DNA of 64,000 nt from Bacteroidota bacterium (GCA_013285825.1 JABDGV010000001.1:62001-126000); one strand, 5' to 3'; counted from the stretch's first letter, positions 34,459 through 44,000 are shown. Program-made: numbers and translations. The notes: generated from the sequence alone by a model not told the origin.

Positions 34459-35577
34459 TTAATCCGTAAGCTGAATAACATCAACTGTGTTTGATATGAA
34501 GTTGGTTACATATGCAAATTTGCCATTGGGTGAAATGGTAATAAAATTAGGTGACTGTCCCACAGCAATTGTAGGAGGGATTACTTGATGGGTACGAGTA
34601 TCGATAATATTCACTGTTCCCCGCCCCGCTGTTAGATTCGTAAAACTTGCACCTGCATAGAGTGTATTATAATTTGTCACGTACACAAAACGCCCGTTTG
34701 GTGTACATGCGATGCCGGATGGTTGAATTCCAAGATCAATGGACTTAATTATTTTAGGATCATGATGCAATTGAACAACGTATACTGTGGTGCCAAATGG
34801 CGCAAAATTATTGCTGCCAAAATTCGTTACATATGCGTATTTACCGTTGGGTGTTACTACAACGCCAAATGGTCCGAAAAATCCATAGACCGTATCGACA
34901 ACGGTATTCGTTTTTGTTTTAATGATGCTCATGGTACCAGTGCCTGGGTTGCCATCAACATAATTAATGGAATATACAAATTTGCCATCCTGCGACATTG
35001 CTAATGCAGCAGGCGCTTGCCCCACTACAATTGTCCCGATTATATTTTGAGTTTGTAAATTTACAACACTGACGGTGTTTCCATTACCGCTCCCAACACC
35101 TTCAGAGCCTCCATAGTTATTCACATATGCAAATTTGCCATTAGGAGTTATAACTATACCTGATGGACCGTCAAAGCCACTAATAACGCCGATAACCTTA
35201 TTAAGTTTTGTGTCGATAATAGAGAGTGTTGTGCCATTGCTATTAGCTATATACGCTTTTTTGCCATCAGGAGTGATGGCTACTCTGAATGGTTCATTAA
35301 AACTGCTATCAAAAATGGTCGTTTTGACCGTGTTATTTTTGAGATTTAATACAGTTACTGAATCTTGCCCAGCAATGCCATAATTATTATTGTTTACAAC
35401 ATAGGCATAATGATTGTCTGGAGTAATTGCAAGGCCATCTGGTGTTATTCCTACATTCATTGTTGCAATGACGGTATTTTTATCATGAGCATACGTACAT
35501 GTTGGAAACAATACGCACGCTGGAAGCAATACGCATATCATGCCTAAAAACCAAATCGTCTGAATTAATCTGTACAT
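34459..35577 (-). CDS. Secreted YVTN-type beta-propeller (YncE-like)
   Basis: 372 residues from the ATG at 35577, with GAGGA six bases before and a clear signal peptide (ending PTCTYA). In-frame starts at 35601 and 35658 also exist. About seven repeats of the form G-x-x-P-x-G-hydrophobic-x-x-T-P-x-G-K-x-x-Y-V-T-N are visible, for example VTPNGKYAYVTNFGSNN. Such propellers bind protein, DNA or metal in the periplasm or at the surface. It lies just downstream of the giant Gly-rich gene on the same strand. Confidence 0.82.
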   Translation of the reverse strand: MYRLIQTIWFLGMICVLLPACVLFPTCTYAHDKNTVIATMNVGITPDGLAITPDNHYAYVVNNNNYGIAGQDSVTVLNLKNNTVKTTIFDSSFNEPFRVAITPDGKKAYIANSNGTTLSIIDTKLNKVIGVISGFDGPSGIVITPNGKFAYVNNYGGSEGVGSGNGNTVSVVNLQTQNIIGTIVVGQAPAALAMSQDGKFVYSINYVDGNPGTGTMSIIKTKTNTVVDTVYGFFGPFGVVVTPNGKYAYVTNFGSNNFAPFGTTVYVVQLHHDPKIIKSIDLGIQPSGIACTPNGRFVYVTNYNTLYAGASFTNLTAGRGTVNIIDTRTHQVIPPTIAVGQSPNFITISPNGKFAYVTNFISNTVDVIQLTD

Positions 35578-35672
35578 ACTATTCCTCACCCAAATGGCCA
35601 TAGTTGATTGATAACTTGAACGTATATTTAAGGTGAAGTCGGTCTTAAGCGAAAGCATTATAGTTTTCTCCC

Positions 35673-38195
35673 TTACTTTCCTTTAGGTGCGATGATGAAA
35701 TTGACCTGTGCGCTTTCTTTGCCTGCTGAGCTAATTGCTGTTATGCCATAGATGTAAGAAGCTCTCTTCTTTCTATTAGGATCTTTATAGGCAGATATGG
35801 AGCGATTGAGCATTGCGAGTTGCTTATCATTGCGATAAATAAAATAACCGATGATGTCGGGCTCTGGACTTGGTGTCCATTTCAGTTTGTTATATCGTTC
35901 ATGTTTATTTTTCTTTTGCTTTCCTCGAAACTTTGATGGTGGTTCCACACTGCTTGGCGGGTAGCCTAAAAACTCAAATTGCACATACATAGGATTTCCG
36001 AGCGGTACATAAGAGAGCAAATAATTGGGAGTTGGTCCAGTAAATGTTACGGAATCAAAGGTGCCTGTAATGGAAGACGAAGTGAGGATTGTGTACGTTC
36101 CATGCTGAGCGTTTGGACTTAAGTCGATCTCCAAGGTCCCGGCTAACGATGCAGGTCCAGTAACAGCAGCGACAGAAGATATACTGCTGGAATCGATATC
36201 GATATGTACAAGACTTCCCAAGGTGTTTGTACTTAAGTCTGCTGAATTTAGGGTCAAACTGCCCAGGGTGAGCGTGCTTGCAGTATCTGGAGAGATCGTT
36301 CCCGAATTAACAAAGACATCTCCAGTCAAGGTCCCACTCCCGCTAAGCATGCCTCTTTGTGAGCTAAAGCCAAGGTTCCTACAAACAAGGATTGAGGCTG
36401 TATCGATCTGTCCATTCACTTTGAAATTCGCATTATTGATCGTGATGGTCCCTGGATAATCGGTTGTTCCGTTGTAAATCACAGTTCCATTTCCACTGAC
36501 ATAGACATTTGTTCCACCCTCGCCGAAACTGGTATCATCAGTAAACGCCACTTGATCGCCAAGTGTCAAAAGATCACCAGCACCCTGTGCCATAAATGTA
36601 AGAGCAGAACCTGTGCGCAGAAAAATACTATTTCCTAAAGCTGATCCATCGACGCCATCTGAACCTCCACCAGAGCCGCCCGTGCCATGAGTTCCTGCTT
36701 GAGTTGTATTGTTTGATGTATTGAACATGGTTGGAACCCCAGGAAGCGCTTGAATAGTGAAATTCAAATCAATATCCACGAAGATAGCGCCTCCGAGACC
36801 GCTCCCTCCGCCTCCGCCGCCGCCTCCAAAGCCTGATCCGTATGTATTAGCGCCATCTCCTCCAGAGCCACCACCGAGACTTCCAAAATCTAATCCACCG
36901 CCGGCAGTAGAGCCATTAGAGGGTCCGCCACCCCCACCTCCGCCTCCGCCAAGAGTATTACCCCCTCCTCCAGGCGTCAAACCGGATTGATTGACTCCAC
37001 CGCCACCGCCTCCACCGCCAAGCCCTCCAAATCCACCTTGTACTCTATAAGCGGTATCATAAGCGCCGGTGCCAGCTCCACCACCTCCACCACCGAAGTA
37101 GCCGCCACTTCCTGCTTGTCCGTCAACTCCATTTGTAGATGACGTTGTGACGACTCCGCCGCCACCGCCTCCACCGCCATCTCCTCCATTACCCCCGGAA
37201 GGCAGATTGCCACCTCCAGGTGCTAGAGCGCCTTGAGGTTGTATTCCATTATGCCCAGAGCTTCCTCCACCGCCTCCGCCAGGAAGAGCAGCGCTACCGC
37301 CACCGCCGCCTCCTGCATCGCTTCCACCACTATTACCCCCTCCTCCAGAACCAGCAGTAATCGTGAGACCATAACCATCTCCATCCTGGCCAACATCCTG
37401 ATCCGAACCACCATTTCCCAGATTCGTGAGTATGCCTATGGTGGCACCGGATCCCAGTCCTCCTCCTCCGCCTCCACCACCACCGAGTAGATCGTCTTTC
37501 GAAAGGGTGACATCTCCGCCATTTCCACCAAAACCTCCACCACCCCCACCTCCGGTGCTTCCGGTAGTTGTAATAGAACCTCCATTACTGCTAAATCCAC
37601 CGCCACCGCCGCCACCCTCATTGCCTGTAGACGAGGGTCCTAAATAACTTCCTCCATTTCCACCAACAGCAGAACAGTTATTGATTGATACATTTAGCAA
37701 GGTGATTGAAGGATTCGAACCATTTAAAAAGGAATGAGGGACGTAAATGGCGCCTCCGGCTCCCATGCCGCCGCCTCCGCCCGAAATTCCATCTCCTCCA
37801 TTGCCGCCTTTAGCAGTCATGTTTTGAAAGATTATGTTTTGGATCGTCACATTCCCCATTGGAATAAAAAATCCGCTGTACGTACCACTGTTACCGTCAA
37901 TTGTGACTGTAGGAATAGAGCCTGGGTTTCCAATTGTGATATTCACAGGATTCGAGGAATTGTTAATAATCGGCAGAATTCCATTGAGTTGAATAGTCAT
38001 TGGAAAGGCAAAGACAATCGCATAATCATCGGATGTTGCGTTTAAACTAGTATTCATTGCATTCAAGCAATATCTCAGATCGCCACTGTCCCCAATACCG
38101 CCAGGATTATCATCTGAGCTTACTGTTACTGTGAGAGTTGTTAGGGCGAACAGGGAATGTGAAGTGAAGAGAAAAATAATAAAATATTTGAACAT
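35673..38195 (-). CDS. Giant secreted Gly-rich surface protein with C-terminal FnIII-like domain
   Basis: 840 residues. A signal peptide (to LFALT) leads into a beta-helix-like region with VTIDGNSG and VTIQNIIFQN. From about residue 130 to 490 the chain is more than half Gly with Gly runs and conserved N-G-G steps. Then come autotransporter-type strands (TISPDTASTLTLGSLTL). The last 95 residues form a fibronectin-III-like domain beginning PPSKFRGK and HER. There is no beta-barrel translocator. A paralogue lies at 44811-47024. Chlamydial Pmp-like adhesion is inferred, but the export route is unclear. Confidence 0.82.
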   Translation of the reverse strand: MFKYFIIFLFTSHSLFALTTLTVTVSSDDNPGGIGDSGDLRYCLNAMNTSLNATSDDYAIVFAFPMTIQLNGILPIINNSSNPVNITIGNPGSIPTVTIDGNSGTYSGFFIPMGNVTIQNIIFQNMTAKGGNGGDGISGGGGGMGAGGAIYVPHSFLNGSNPSITLLNVSINNCSAVGGNGGSYLGPSSTGNEGGGGGGGFSSNGGSITTTGSTGGGGGGGFGGNGGDVTLSKDDLLGGGGGGGGGLGSGATIGILTNLGNGGSDQDVGQDGDGYGLTITAGSGGGGNSGGSDAGGGGGGSAALPGGGGGGSSGHNGIQPQGALAPGGGNLPSGGNGGDGGGGGGGGVVTTSSTNGVDGQAGSGGYFGGGGGGAGTGAYDTAYRVQGGFGGLGGGGGGGGVNQSGLTPGGGGNTLGGGGGGGGGPSNGSTAGGGLDFGSLGGGSGGDGANTYGSGFGGGGGGGGSGLGGAIFVDIDLNFTIQALPGVPTMFNTSNNTTQAGTHGTGGSGGGSDGVDGSALGNSIFLRTGSALTFMAQGAGDLLTLGDQVAFTDDTSFGEGGTNVYVSGNGTVIYNGTTDYPGTITINNANFKVNGQIDTASILVCRNLGFSSQRGMLSGSGTLTGDVFVNSGTISPDTASTLTLGSLTLNSADLSTNTLGSLVHIDIDSSSISSVAAVTGPASLAGTLEIDLSPNAQHGTYTILTSSSITGTFDSVTFTGPTPNYLLSYVPLGNPMYVQFEFLGYPPSSVEPPSKFRGKQKKNKHERYNKLKWTPSPEPDIIGYFIYRNDKQLAMLNRSISAYKDPNRKKRASYIYGITAISSAGKESAQVNFIIAPKGK

Positions 38196-38245
38196 ATGAA
38201 AACTTAAAATAATTTCTTACATCGTAGCTTTCGTGAAAAAATTAT

Positions 38246-39127
38246 TCAACGTTTAAAGCTCGGCAGAGGAGTGAGTTTGATTTTTTGGGGAGTGTAGTTT
38301 GGTCTCATGGCAAATGCTATTGTTGCGTATCGAATTTTGCCACTTTGCAGGACAATATGAGGCGTTGGGTAGATAGAAAATTCTGTTAGATGTGCGCCAG
38401 GAATAAGTAGGACAGAGCTTTGATCGTGCTCTCGAGTAAACTCTCTTGGAGGAGAATAAAAATCATCAACTGTGAATGAAGATTTATAAGGAGAAAGAAG
38501 AAGCAATTGGTTGTCCGTGCTATCGAGAAAAAGAGAAAACGCAGTGCCGTCATAGTGAGGCGTTGTGGCAATGTACGAGGGGTAGTATTTGATTACTTTT
38601 ACAAGTATAGGAGGGTGGCCATCAATCGGCGAGAAAATCGATTCTAAGCGTAACTCAGCTGCAGCCGTGTTAAATAGATTCCCATACGTTTTTTGGATCC
38701 CGAGGCAAGCTTCAAAAAAACTAATTAATTCTGGGACTTGACTGAATTCAGGGTAGTGAGAGCAAATAAATTCATGGAAATGGGTTGAATAATAGAAGGA
38801 AATCTGGCCTCTTTCTACTCTTTCTGACTCGTCGTAGAACCCAAAAACATCTGTGGAGTAGTACTTTCTATCTTTTGAGCGAATAAAACGCTCTTTTGCA
38901 ATGTATAGTTTTTGTGCCCAAACTGGGTTTGATTGAAGAAATTCGATGAGCTCATCGAAACATGCATAGAGCGAATCGAACTGTGTCGGTCCATGCGTCT
39001 CTTCGCAAATTTCTACATACCCTGCCCGTTTGAATTGTTCTACAAGAGGTGTGGCACGAAGACATTGAAATGCAAATAAGAGAAAGACAAATCTTTTGAA
39101 CAACCATGAATTCATCGTATAAGACAT
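38246..39127 (-). CDS. Exported 2-oxoglutarate/Fe(II) oxygenase-like protein
   Basis: 293 residues, with an N-terminal signal peptide (FVFLLFAFQCLRA). The C-terminal double-stranded beta-helix is marked by TPHYDGTAF (His191-x-Asp193), a distal PTPHIVL with His257, and Arg266 nine residues on, the spacing of the iron and 2-oxoglutarate ligands in isopenicillin N synthase-like enzymes. It would hydroxylate or oxidise a small molecule or protein. Export of such an enzyme is unusual. It ends 50 bases before the Gly-rich gene and follows the phospholipase gene on the same strand. Confidence 0.72.
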   Translation of the reverse strand: MSYTMNSWLFKRFVFLLFAFQCLRATPLVEQFKRAGYVEICEETHGPTQFDSLYACFDELIEFLQSNPVWAQKLYIAKERFIRSKDRKYYSTDVFGFYDESERVERGQISFYYSTHFHEFICSHYPEFSQVPELISFFEACLGIQKTYGNLFNTAAAELRLESIFSPIDGHPPILVKVIKYYPSYIATTPHYDGTAFSLFLDSTDNQLLLLSPYKSSFTVDDFYSPPREFTREHDQSSVLLIPGAHLTEFSIYPTPHIVLQSGKIRYATIAFAMRPNYTPQKIKLTPLPSFKR

Positions 39128-39152
39128 TTTTTATTGCATCAATTCGCATAAC

Positions 39153-40781
39153 TTATTTGCGTAGGACGGCATCTTTCAGTGCTTGAAGGATGGTGCCTGC
39201 TTCTTGATTGACCGTAAAGTTGGTCAGACCAAACAATTCATCAAACTGTGCATTGGTGTATTGAAAATTTTCTGTTTCGCAAAAAGCAGTTTGTGTACAC
39301 ACAATTGGATCAAATGTATCTGAGTAACTTGGATTTTTTATTACAGGTATGTAGACAACGATCGGCACGGTCATATCATTCGGATCTTGAAAAACAGAGA
39401 TCAGGTTATTGGTGATATTGGAATAGTCAATGGGCGGAAACTTGATGCCGTGTTGCAAAGCGTACTGTTGTGAACGCGAGAGCTCAGGGGCATTAAGGGT
39501 ATCGCCGGAAGCATCAACAATTATGACTACATCGACCAGCCGGCCGGGACGCAAGACGGCGGGAATGGGAAGATTGATATCAAAACCAGCATCAACCCAG
39601 TTGAGCATTTGTTGTGAAGCATATGTCGCATTGCTTAGTTGATAGGTAAAATTGTTGATTTGTGCCGGACAGAGCAATGTATTGCCACTGTTTGTTTGAA
39701 TAACAATATCATCTATAACTTGGTAGACCTCTTGAGGAACAACACTGATCAGGTTCTGTAGAACTTCAGTGAGAGGGGCGGCAAACGCCGACCCGCAGAT
39801 TCCCAAGCCATAATCGAAAGAATATTCAGTGGCTTTATTTTGCGACACACCGCTTGCAAATTGACGACCAAATGCTGTGGTGGGAATAAATGCTGAATCT
39901 TCGATAATACCAACTTCAAAGGGTGTCATCTCGCACCACAGGTAGGGCAAAGTTGTTGAGGGATCAGGAGGAATAACCGCCGTAAAAATGGGCATTGGCA
40001 TGAGGCCCTCGGAAATTTTGGAAGCAAAATCGGACAACACAACCGAATATCTATTCGGAAATTGATTAAAGAGTCGATTACCAAGAAGCGCTCCGTACAT
40101 TCCTACAACGCCGATTTTTTGTTGGTAGATAAGCCCTTCAAGAGATCGATCAATGACTGGTGCAGGATCAAAGCCATCCCATAGCTGATAAGTTGCCTGA
40201 TTACGAACTGCTGCAACTGCATCACTTGGTTTCGGCCCATACATGTACCAGGCGCCAAGGCTCCAGGTTGATCCTGAAACACCGGCGCTATAGAGGAATG
40301 TGTCGGTTAAACCAATTGTATCAAAGGCTGTGAGCGCGCCAAGCAACGAAATCATCGAACGAAAACCGCCCCCACTTCCGCAGATTGCAATACGTGGTGT
40401 TTGGGCAAGCGGAATCTGCATACCTAGAAGCGAGCTAAGAGCTGTATTGGCATATGTCAGACGCTCATTAACAAACGCTTCTTCATCCGTGCACAGAGAT
40501 TGCCCAACGCGCACATACGCTTTCGGTTTGAAAAAATCAAAAATAGACGTAAGAAAACATTTAGGATTCAAATCGTTCTGATGTACAGAGTCTCTGGACA
40601 AACTCAAGCAGCTGGGGTTTTTGATAGAGGGACGTATGGAGATGGAACGCTTTTCTCCTGGGGCAAAAGATGCAGAAACCGGTGTCCTGTGTGTTGCGAA
40701 AGGCTCGATAGAAACCAATGGTTGAAATACAAGCCTGGTAAGCAGTACCAAGGCAATACATCGTAAAAATAAAAATTGCAT
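39153..40781 (-). CDS. Secreted cytosolic-phospholipase-A2-like enzyme
   Basis: 542 residues from the ATG at 40781, which gives a signal peptide (FLFLRCIALVLLTRLVF); an upstream ATG at 40868 gives none. The catalytic domain matches group IV cPLA2/fungal phospholipase B: oxyanion loop GSGGGFRSM at 135-143, nucleophile GVSGSTWSL with Ser169, EMTPFEVG, and the Asp box WVDAGFDINLPIPAV with Asp397, followed by RPGRLVDVVI. Ser and Asp form the dyad. Bacterial patatins differ at each of these points. It would hydrolyse phospholipids or lysophospholipids. Eukaryote-like origin is inferred. Confidence 0.82.
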   Translation of the reverse strand: MQFLFLRCIALVLLTRLVFQPLVSIEPFATHRTPVSASFAPGEKRSISIRPSIKNPSCLSLSRDSVHQNDLNPKCFLTSIFDFFKPKAYVRVGQSLCTDEEAFVNERLTYANTALSSLLGMQIPLAQTPRIAICGSGGGFRSMISLLGALTAFDTIGLTDTFLYSAGVSGSTWSLGAWYMYGPKPSDAVAAVRNQATYQLWDGFDPAPVIDRSLEGLIYQQKIGVVGMYGALLGNRLFNQFPNRYSVVLSDFASKISEGLMPMPIFTAVIPPDPSTTLPYLWCEMTPFEVGIIEDSAFIPTTAFGRQFASGVSQNKATEYSFDYGLGICGSAFAAPLTEVLQNLISVVPQEVYQVIDDIVIQTNSGNTLLCPAQINNFTYQLSNATYASQQMLNWVDAGFDINLPIPAVLRPGRLVDVVIIVDASGDTLNAPELSRSQQYALQHGIKFPPIDYSNITNNLISVFQDPNDMTVPIVVYIPVIKNPSYSDTFDPIVCTQTAFCETENFQYTNAQFDELFGLTNFTVNQEAGTILQALKDAVLRK

Positions 40782-41114
40782 AATTCCGAACCCCCATCCG
40801 TTCGAAAAATGCTCAATTTGTAGTATTGTTGTCGACTTGAAACAAACAAATGATTTTCGGTGCTCCACAACAGGTTAAGCATGAACACACAACTGAATCA
40901 ATTTCGTGACTAAAACACTTGAGGCAGTAGGAGACGAATTCAGAGCTTTTGATTGGAAAAAGTTATCCCCCCTCGATACACTTCTCGCAAAAGTAAAAGT
41001 TTTTTGCCATTAAACCTACATATAGAATAAATTTAATGAGAATATTTATTCTAAATATTAATGAACTAAAGAATTCAATCCTTCCAAACAGAAGAATGCC
41101 AAATAAGGAGTATC
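40782..41114. other. Non-coding gap between phospholipase and histidine phosphatase genes
   Basis: About 333 bases between divergent genes. No convincing gene is present. The stretch includes one copy of a 26-bp repeat (40933-40958) also found at 44014, plus AT-rich DNA (41010-41060) expected for promoters. Confidence 0.5.
40933..40958 (+). repeat. 26-bp dispersed repeat, copy 1
   Basis: gacgaattcag followed by gcttttgattggaa, matching 44014-44039 at 24 of 26 positions in the same orientation. Both copies lie upstream of plus-strand genes for secreted enzymes. It could be a shared regulatory element or the trace of a duplication. Confidence 0.6.
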
Positions 41115-41906
41115 ATGAAGAATCTAACGAAATTCATTTTAGTGTTATCTCTTCTTATAAATGCATCGCTCATTTGCTATCAGGAGCCCCTGACCGAAAT
41201 TTCATCCAGAGAGAAATTTCAAAATCTCTATCCTTCACTAGATGACTATGAAGCAACGCCCAATAACAGTGTTGCCAGGTTTTTTCTTGTCAGGCATGGA
41301 GAAAATGAAGGCAATGCAAAGAGGCTTATCGATGGAAGGACATTAAATTTGCCCTTAACTGAAAAGGGAAGAATGGACGCATTGGCTGCAGGAAAAGCTA
41401 TTGCACGAAAAATCGATCAAATAGATTTTTTGATCAGCTCGCCTATGATACGCACTCGTCAGACAGCTGCCGAGATTATCAAATCCTTCGAAGTTGCACC
41501 CACAGTTGTTTTTGATGATCGTTTGATGGAAAGATATTATGGTATTTTTGAAGGCGGCCCTGACGAAAATTATGATCCATACGAAGAAATGGAAGCCATA
41601 GCAGTTGCCAGAATTTCCACATTAGCAGAAAGACTCGCGTATCGAGAACATCCAAGCATGGAAAACTATCAAGAAACCTATGACAGGATGTCTTCAGTGA
41701 TTTTCGAGTTTGCGAAGCAGAAACTTGGAAAAAATATCGTTATTACAACTCATGGCAACGCCCTGTGGAGTTTGTTTTTGATGGCAAATGCCGAACAATA
41801 TAATATCTTTGATCACAATTATAGATTTAAGATCACAAATGGCTGCATTTTAGTTATTGAATCAGATGGTTATAGCATGAAGATTAAAGCATTTAAAGGT
41901 GGGTAG
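41115..41906 (+). CDS. Secreted histidine phosphatase (phosphoglycerate mutase-like)
   Basis: 263 residues. AAGGAG precedes the ATG by seven bases, and a signal peptide ends near SLICYQ. The phosphohistidine motif is FLVRHGENEGN, LTEKGRMDA and ISSPMIRTRQTA follow, and the second His is in ITTHGNALW. This is the branch-1 histidine phosphatase superfamily. Members dephosphorylate sugars, lipids or proteins. Export suggests an acid-phosphatase-like role. Substrate unknown. Confidence 0.87.
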   Translation: MKNLTKFILVLSLLINASLICYQEPLTEISSREKFQNLYPSLDDYEATPNNSVARFFLVRHGENEGNAKRLIDGRTLNLPLTEKGRMDALAAGKAIARKIDQIDFLISSPMIRTRQTAAEIIKSFEVAPTVVFDDRLMERYYGIFEGGPDENYDPYEEMEAIAVARISTLAERLAYREHPSMENYQETYDRMSSVIFEFAKQKLGKNIVITTHGNALWSLFLMANAEQYNIFDHNYRFKITNGCILVIESDGYSMKIKAFKGG

Positions 41907-41922
41907 CGAGATTAAGGCCTCA

Positions 41923-42753
41923 TCATTCTCTTTCTAATGAGTGATGTTTCCCAGAATCACAGGGCTTAATATTCAATATATAAGGAACGATAATTTTCGC
42001 GCGCTCCTCGGCTGTAGGATATTGGCCAGCCTCTTCCGGAAGTGCTTTGTAAAGCATGTCGGTATTACTCGTCCCAGGAGCTAGAGTGACAGCAATTAAT
42101 CCTTGAGGCAGCTCTTGCGATAAAGATTTCGTGAGCCCTTCGATAGCAAATTTCGACGCGCAGTAAGGTGAAAAACTTCCCCACCCTTCGCAATCAGGTG
42201 AAAACGTTATTTTCCCATTCACTCCCCATCCGGAAGAAATATTGACGATTACCCCTTGCCTTTTTTGTAACATCAACGGAAGAAAGTGGCGCAGCGTATT
42301 AACCGTGCCCAATACATTGGTATCCATGATATCAGCAAATTCAGCTGAGGGGATTTCCCAAAGCACTTTTGGATGATTAATTAATGCGGCATTGTTAATC
42401 AGAATGGAAGGAGTTCCCATTTTTGAGGCGACTTCTTTAGCCCACTTGGCAACAGATGCATCGTCTTTGATATCAACTACAGAAAACAGATGCTCAGACC
42501 CATATTTATTTTGCAGCTCTTGCACAGTCTTAACCGACCGTCCACAGCCTGCTACCCTCCACCCGCAGCGGGTGAATTCTTCAACAAGCGCCAACCCGAT
42601 ACCCCTAGTCACTCCTGTAATAACAACAAGTTTTTTTTCAGTCATAAGAGTTCTATTCCCCTCCTGCAGCGTCAGTAAACCAGCTCGCCAAAACAATGTA
42701 AAAAGCAGAATCGTTGCTGAAATTCTAAGTATGGCTTTCTTCCGATAAAACAT
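41923..42753 (-). CDS. SDR oxidoreductase with N-terminal membrane anchor
   Basis: 276 residues from the ATG at 42753. A hydrophobic segment (residues 9-29) precedes a complete SDR: VITGVTRGIG, NNAALI, NISSGWG with the Ser, YCASK with Tyr and Lys, and APGTSNTDM. A start at 42645 would give a soluble 240-residue enzyme. The long start codon lies inside a 46-bp inverted repeat shared with the Ppx gene, so the N-terminal extension may be a by-product of rearrangement. Substrate unknown. Confidence 0.8.
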   Translation of the reverse strand: MFYRKKAILRISATILLFTLFWRAGLLTLQEGNRTLMTEKKLVVITGVTRGIGLALVEEFTRCGWRVAGCGRSVKTVQELQNKYGSEHLFSVVDIKDDASVAKWAKEVASKMGTPSILINNAALINHPKVLWEIPSAEFADIMDTNVLGTVNTLRHFLPLMLQKRQGVIVNISSGWGVNGKITFSPDCEGWGSFSPYCASKFAIEGLTKSLSQELPQGLIAVTLAPGTSNTDMLYKALPEEAGQYPTAEERAKIIVPYILNIKPCDSGKHHSLERE

Positions 42754-42793
42754 GTTTTAAAGTTTGTTTTCTTAAGTGTGTCCGTATTGAATT
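42748..42793. repeat. 46-bp perfect inverted repeat, left copy
   Basis: Identical to the reverse complement of 43778-43823. This copy covers the upstream start codon of the SDR gene. The two copies enclose 984 bases holding nearly the whole Ppx/GppA coding region. Confidence 0.9.
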
Positions 42794-42809
42794 AATTTAT
42801 TAAGCCATT

Positions 42810-43832
42810 TTACTGCCAAAAAGACTCATAGACTAAAGCACCGTCTGCATTGTTGACATCGACGATGCGCATTTGTTGAATATTCAGTGTTTGCATAAAG
42901 CCAAGAGCTAGAATAGCATTGGATGCCTCAACACATGCGTAGTCACCACCGCCCAAATCATCATCCGTCTTTCCAGCTAAGGCCTCGACAATTTTGGCAA
43001 GTTCATCACGGGTGAATGGATTTTTATGAGTCAACAGCTCTGCAATCCCATTCCCAAAGACACTTCCCACTCCTATAACCTCTGTCGAAGGCTTGGCGAT
43101 TTTATCTTTGAACAGCTGATTCACACATGTAGCAAGTACCTTTGCAGAGTATTCAGCCTGATCGATATCATAGACAGAAAGCGGATTAGGACTTCGAAAC
43201 GCATTACTTGGACGGCCTTGAATATCTTCTATGATATGGTTCATAAAGAACCAAGAGCCTACATTGCTGCCATCAACAGTTGTAGATCCATCCTCAGCTA
43301 GACCCACAAATTGCATACTGCTGCCGATATCCCAGATAACTAAATTCTCAGGATCAATTTCTATCTGCGCACGGGCTGCTTGGAAGGCCAACTCCCCTTC
43401 TAACTGTTGATCCACGATGTGAACATTAACGCCAGTGGCCTTTTGAAGACTGTCAGCAAACTGCTCTCCATTACTTGCAGCGCGAAATGAGGAAGTGGCA
43501 ATGGCCACTATTCCGCAGCTTCCAAATGATTTGGCCACAGCAACCGCATCTTGAAAAGCTGCAAGTCCCTGCTCCATAATTTCAGGGGAGAAGGCATTGC
43601 TTTCACTTTGCGATAGGCTTGCTACAAATGGAACGAAGTATTTCTTGATGTGGATGATTTTCTCAATTTTATTGGTCACCAGATTGACCTCAGCAACTCG
43701 CAACTTCGGCCCTCCCGACCCAATATCGATCGCGGCACGAATGCTATTTGTGGGTTGCGATCCGGCAAATAACGACCAATTCAATACGGACACACTTAAG
43801 AAAACAAACTTTAAAACATGTTTAATCGACAT
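42810..43832 (-). CDS. Exported Ppx/GppA-family phosphatase
   Basis: 340 residues from the ATG at 43832, which gives a signal peptide (FVFLSVSVLNWSLFAGS); an earlier start at 43886 exists. The ASKHA ATPase-like fold shows AAIDIGSGGPKLRVAEV, IATSSFRAASN, DIGSSMQFVGL and IGVGSVFGNG, typical of exopolyphosphatase/pppGpp phosphatase. It lacks the C-terminal HD-like domain of full Ppx. Export is unusual, since polyphosphate and pppGpp are cytoplasmic. Part of its signal-peptide coding sequence forms one arm of a 46-bp inverted repeat. Confidence 0.8.
   Translation of the reverse strand: MSIKHVLKFVFLSVSVLNWSLFAGSQPTNSIRAAIDIGSGGPKLRVAEVNLVTNKIEKIIHIKKYFVPFVASLSQSESNAFSPEIMEQGLAAFQDAVAVAKSFGSCGIVAIATSSFRAASNGEQFADSLQKATGVNVHIVDQQLEGELAFQAARAQIEIDPENLVIWDIGSSMQFVGLAEDGSTTVDGSNVGSWFFMNHIIEDIQGRPSNAFRSPNPLSVYDIDQAEYSAKVLATCVNQLFKDKIAKPSTEVIGVGSVFGNGIAELLTHKNPFTRDELAKIVEALAGKTDDDLGGGDYACVEASNAILALGFMQTLNIQQMRIVDVNNADGALVYESFWQ
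43778..43823. repeat. 46-bp perfect inverted repeat, right copy
   Basis: Lies within the signal-peptide codons of the Ppx/GppA gene and is perfectly inverted relative to 42748-42793. No transposase or recombinase gene is adjacent. Confidence 0.9.
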
Positions 43833-44000
43833 AGGATATACAGCCTTTTCACCATTCAACAACACAAAATGCACTAGGATTTTCAAAGAACCTTATAGTT
43901 ATTGTCTAGTCAAGAATTGGGCAGAAATCCCTTGCCGTATTGGGAAATCAAGCTTTTTACGTTTCCTGAAATTGATTGTTTATGACGCTAAGTAGTGTTA

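Noticed and set aside
36757-37647. Pro-rich plus-strand frames
   Set aside because: Antisense to the Gly-rich codons of the gene at 35673-38195.
39153-40781. Bacterial patatin
   Set aside because: The motif set fits group IV phospholipase A2 better (GVSGSTW, DAG-x-x-x-NLP).
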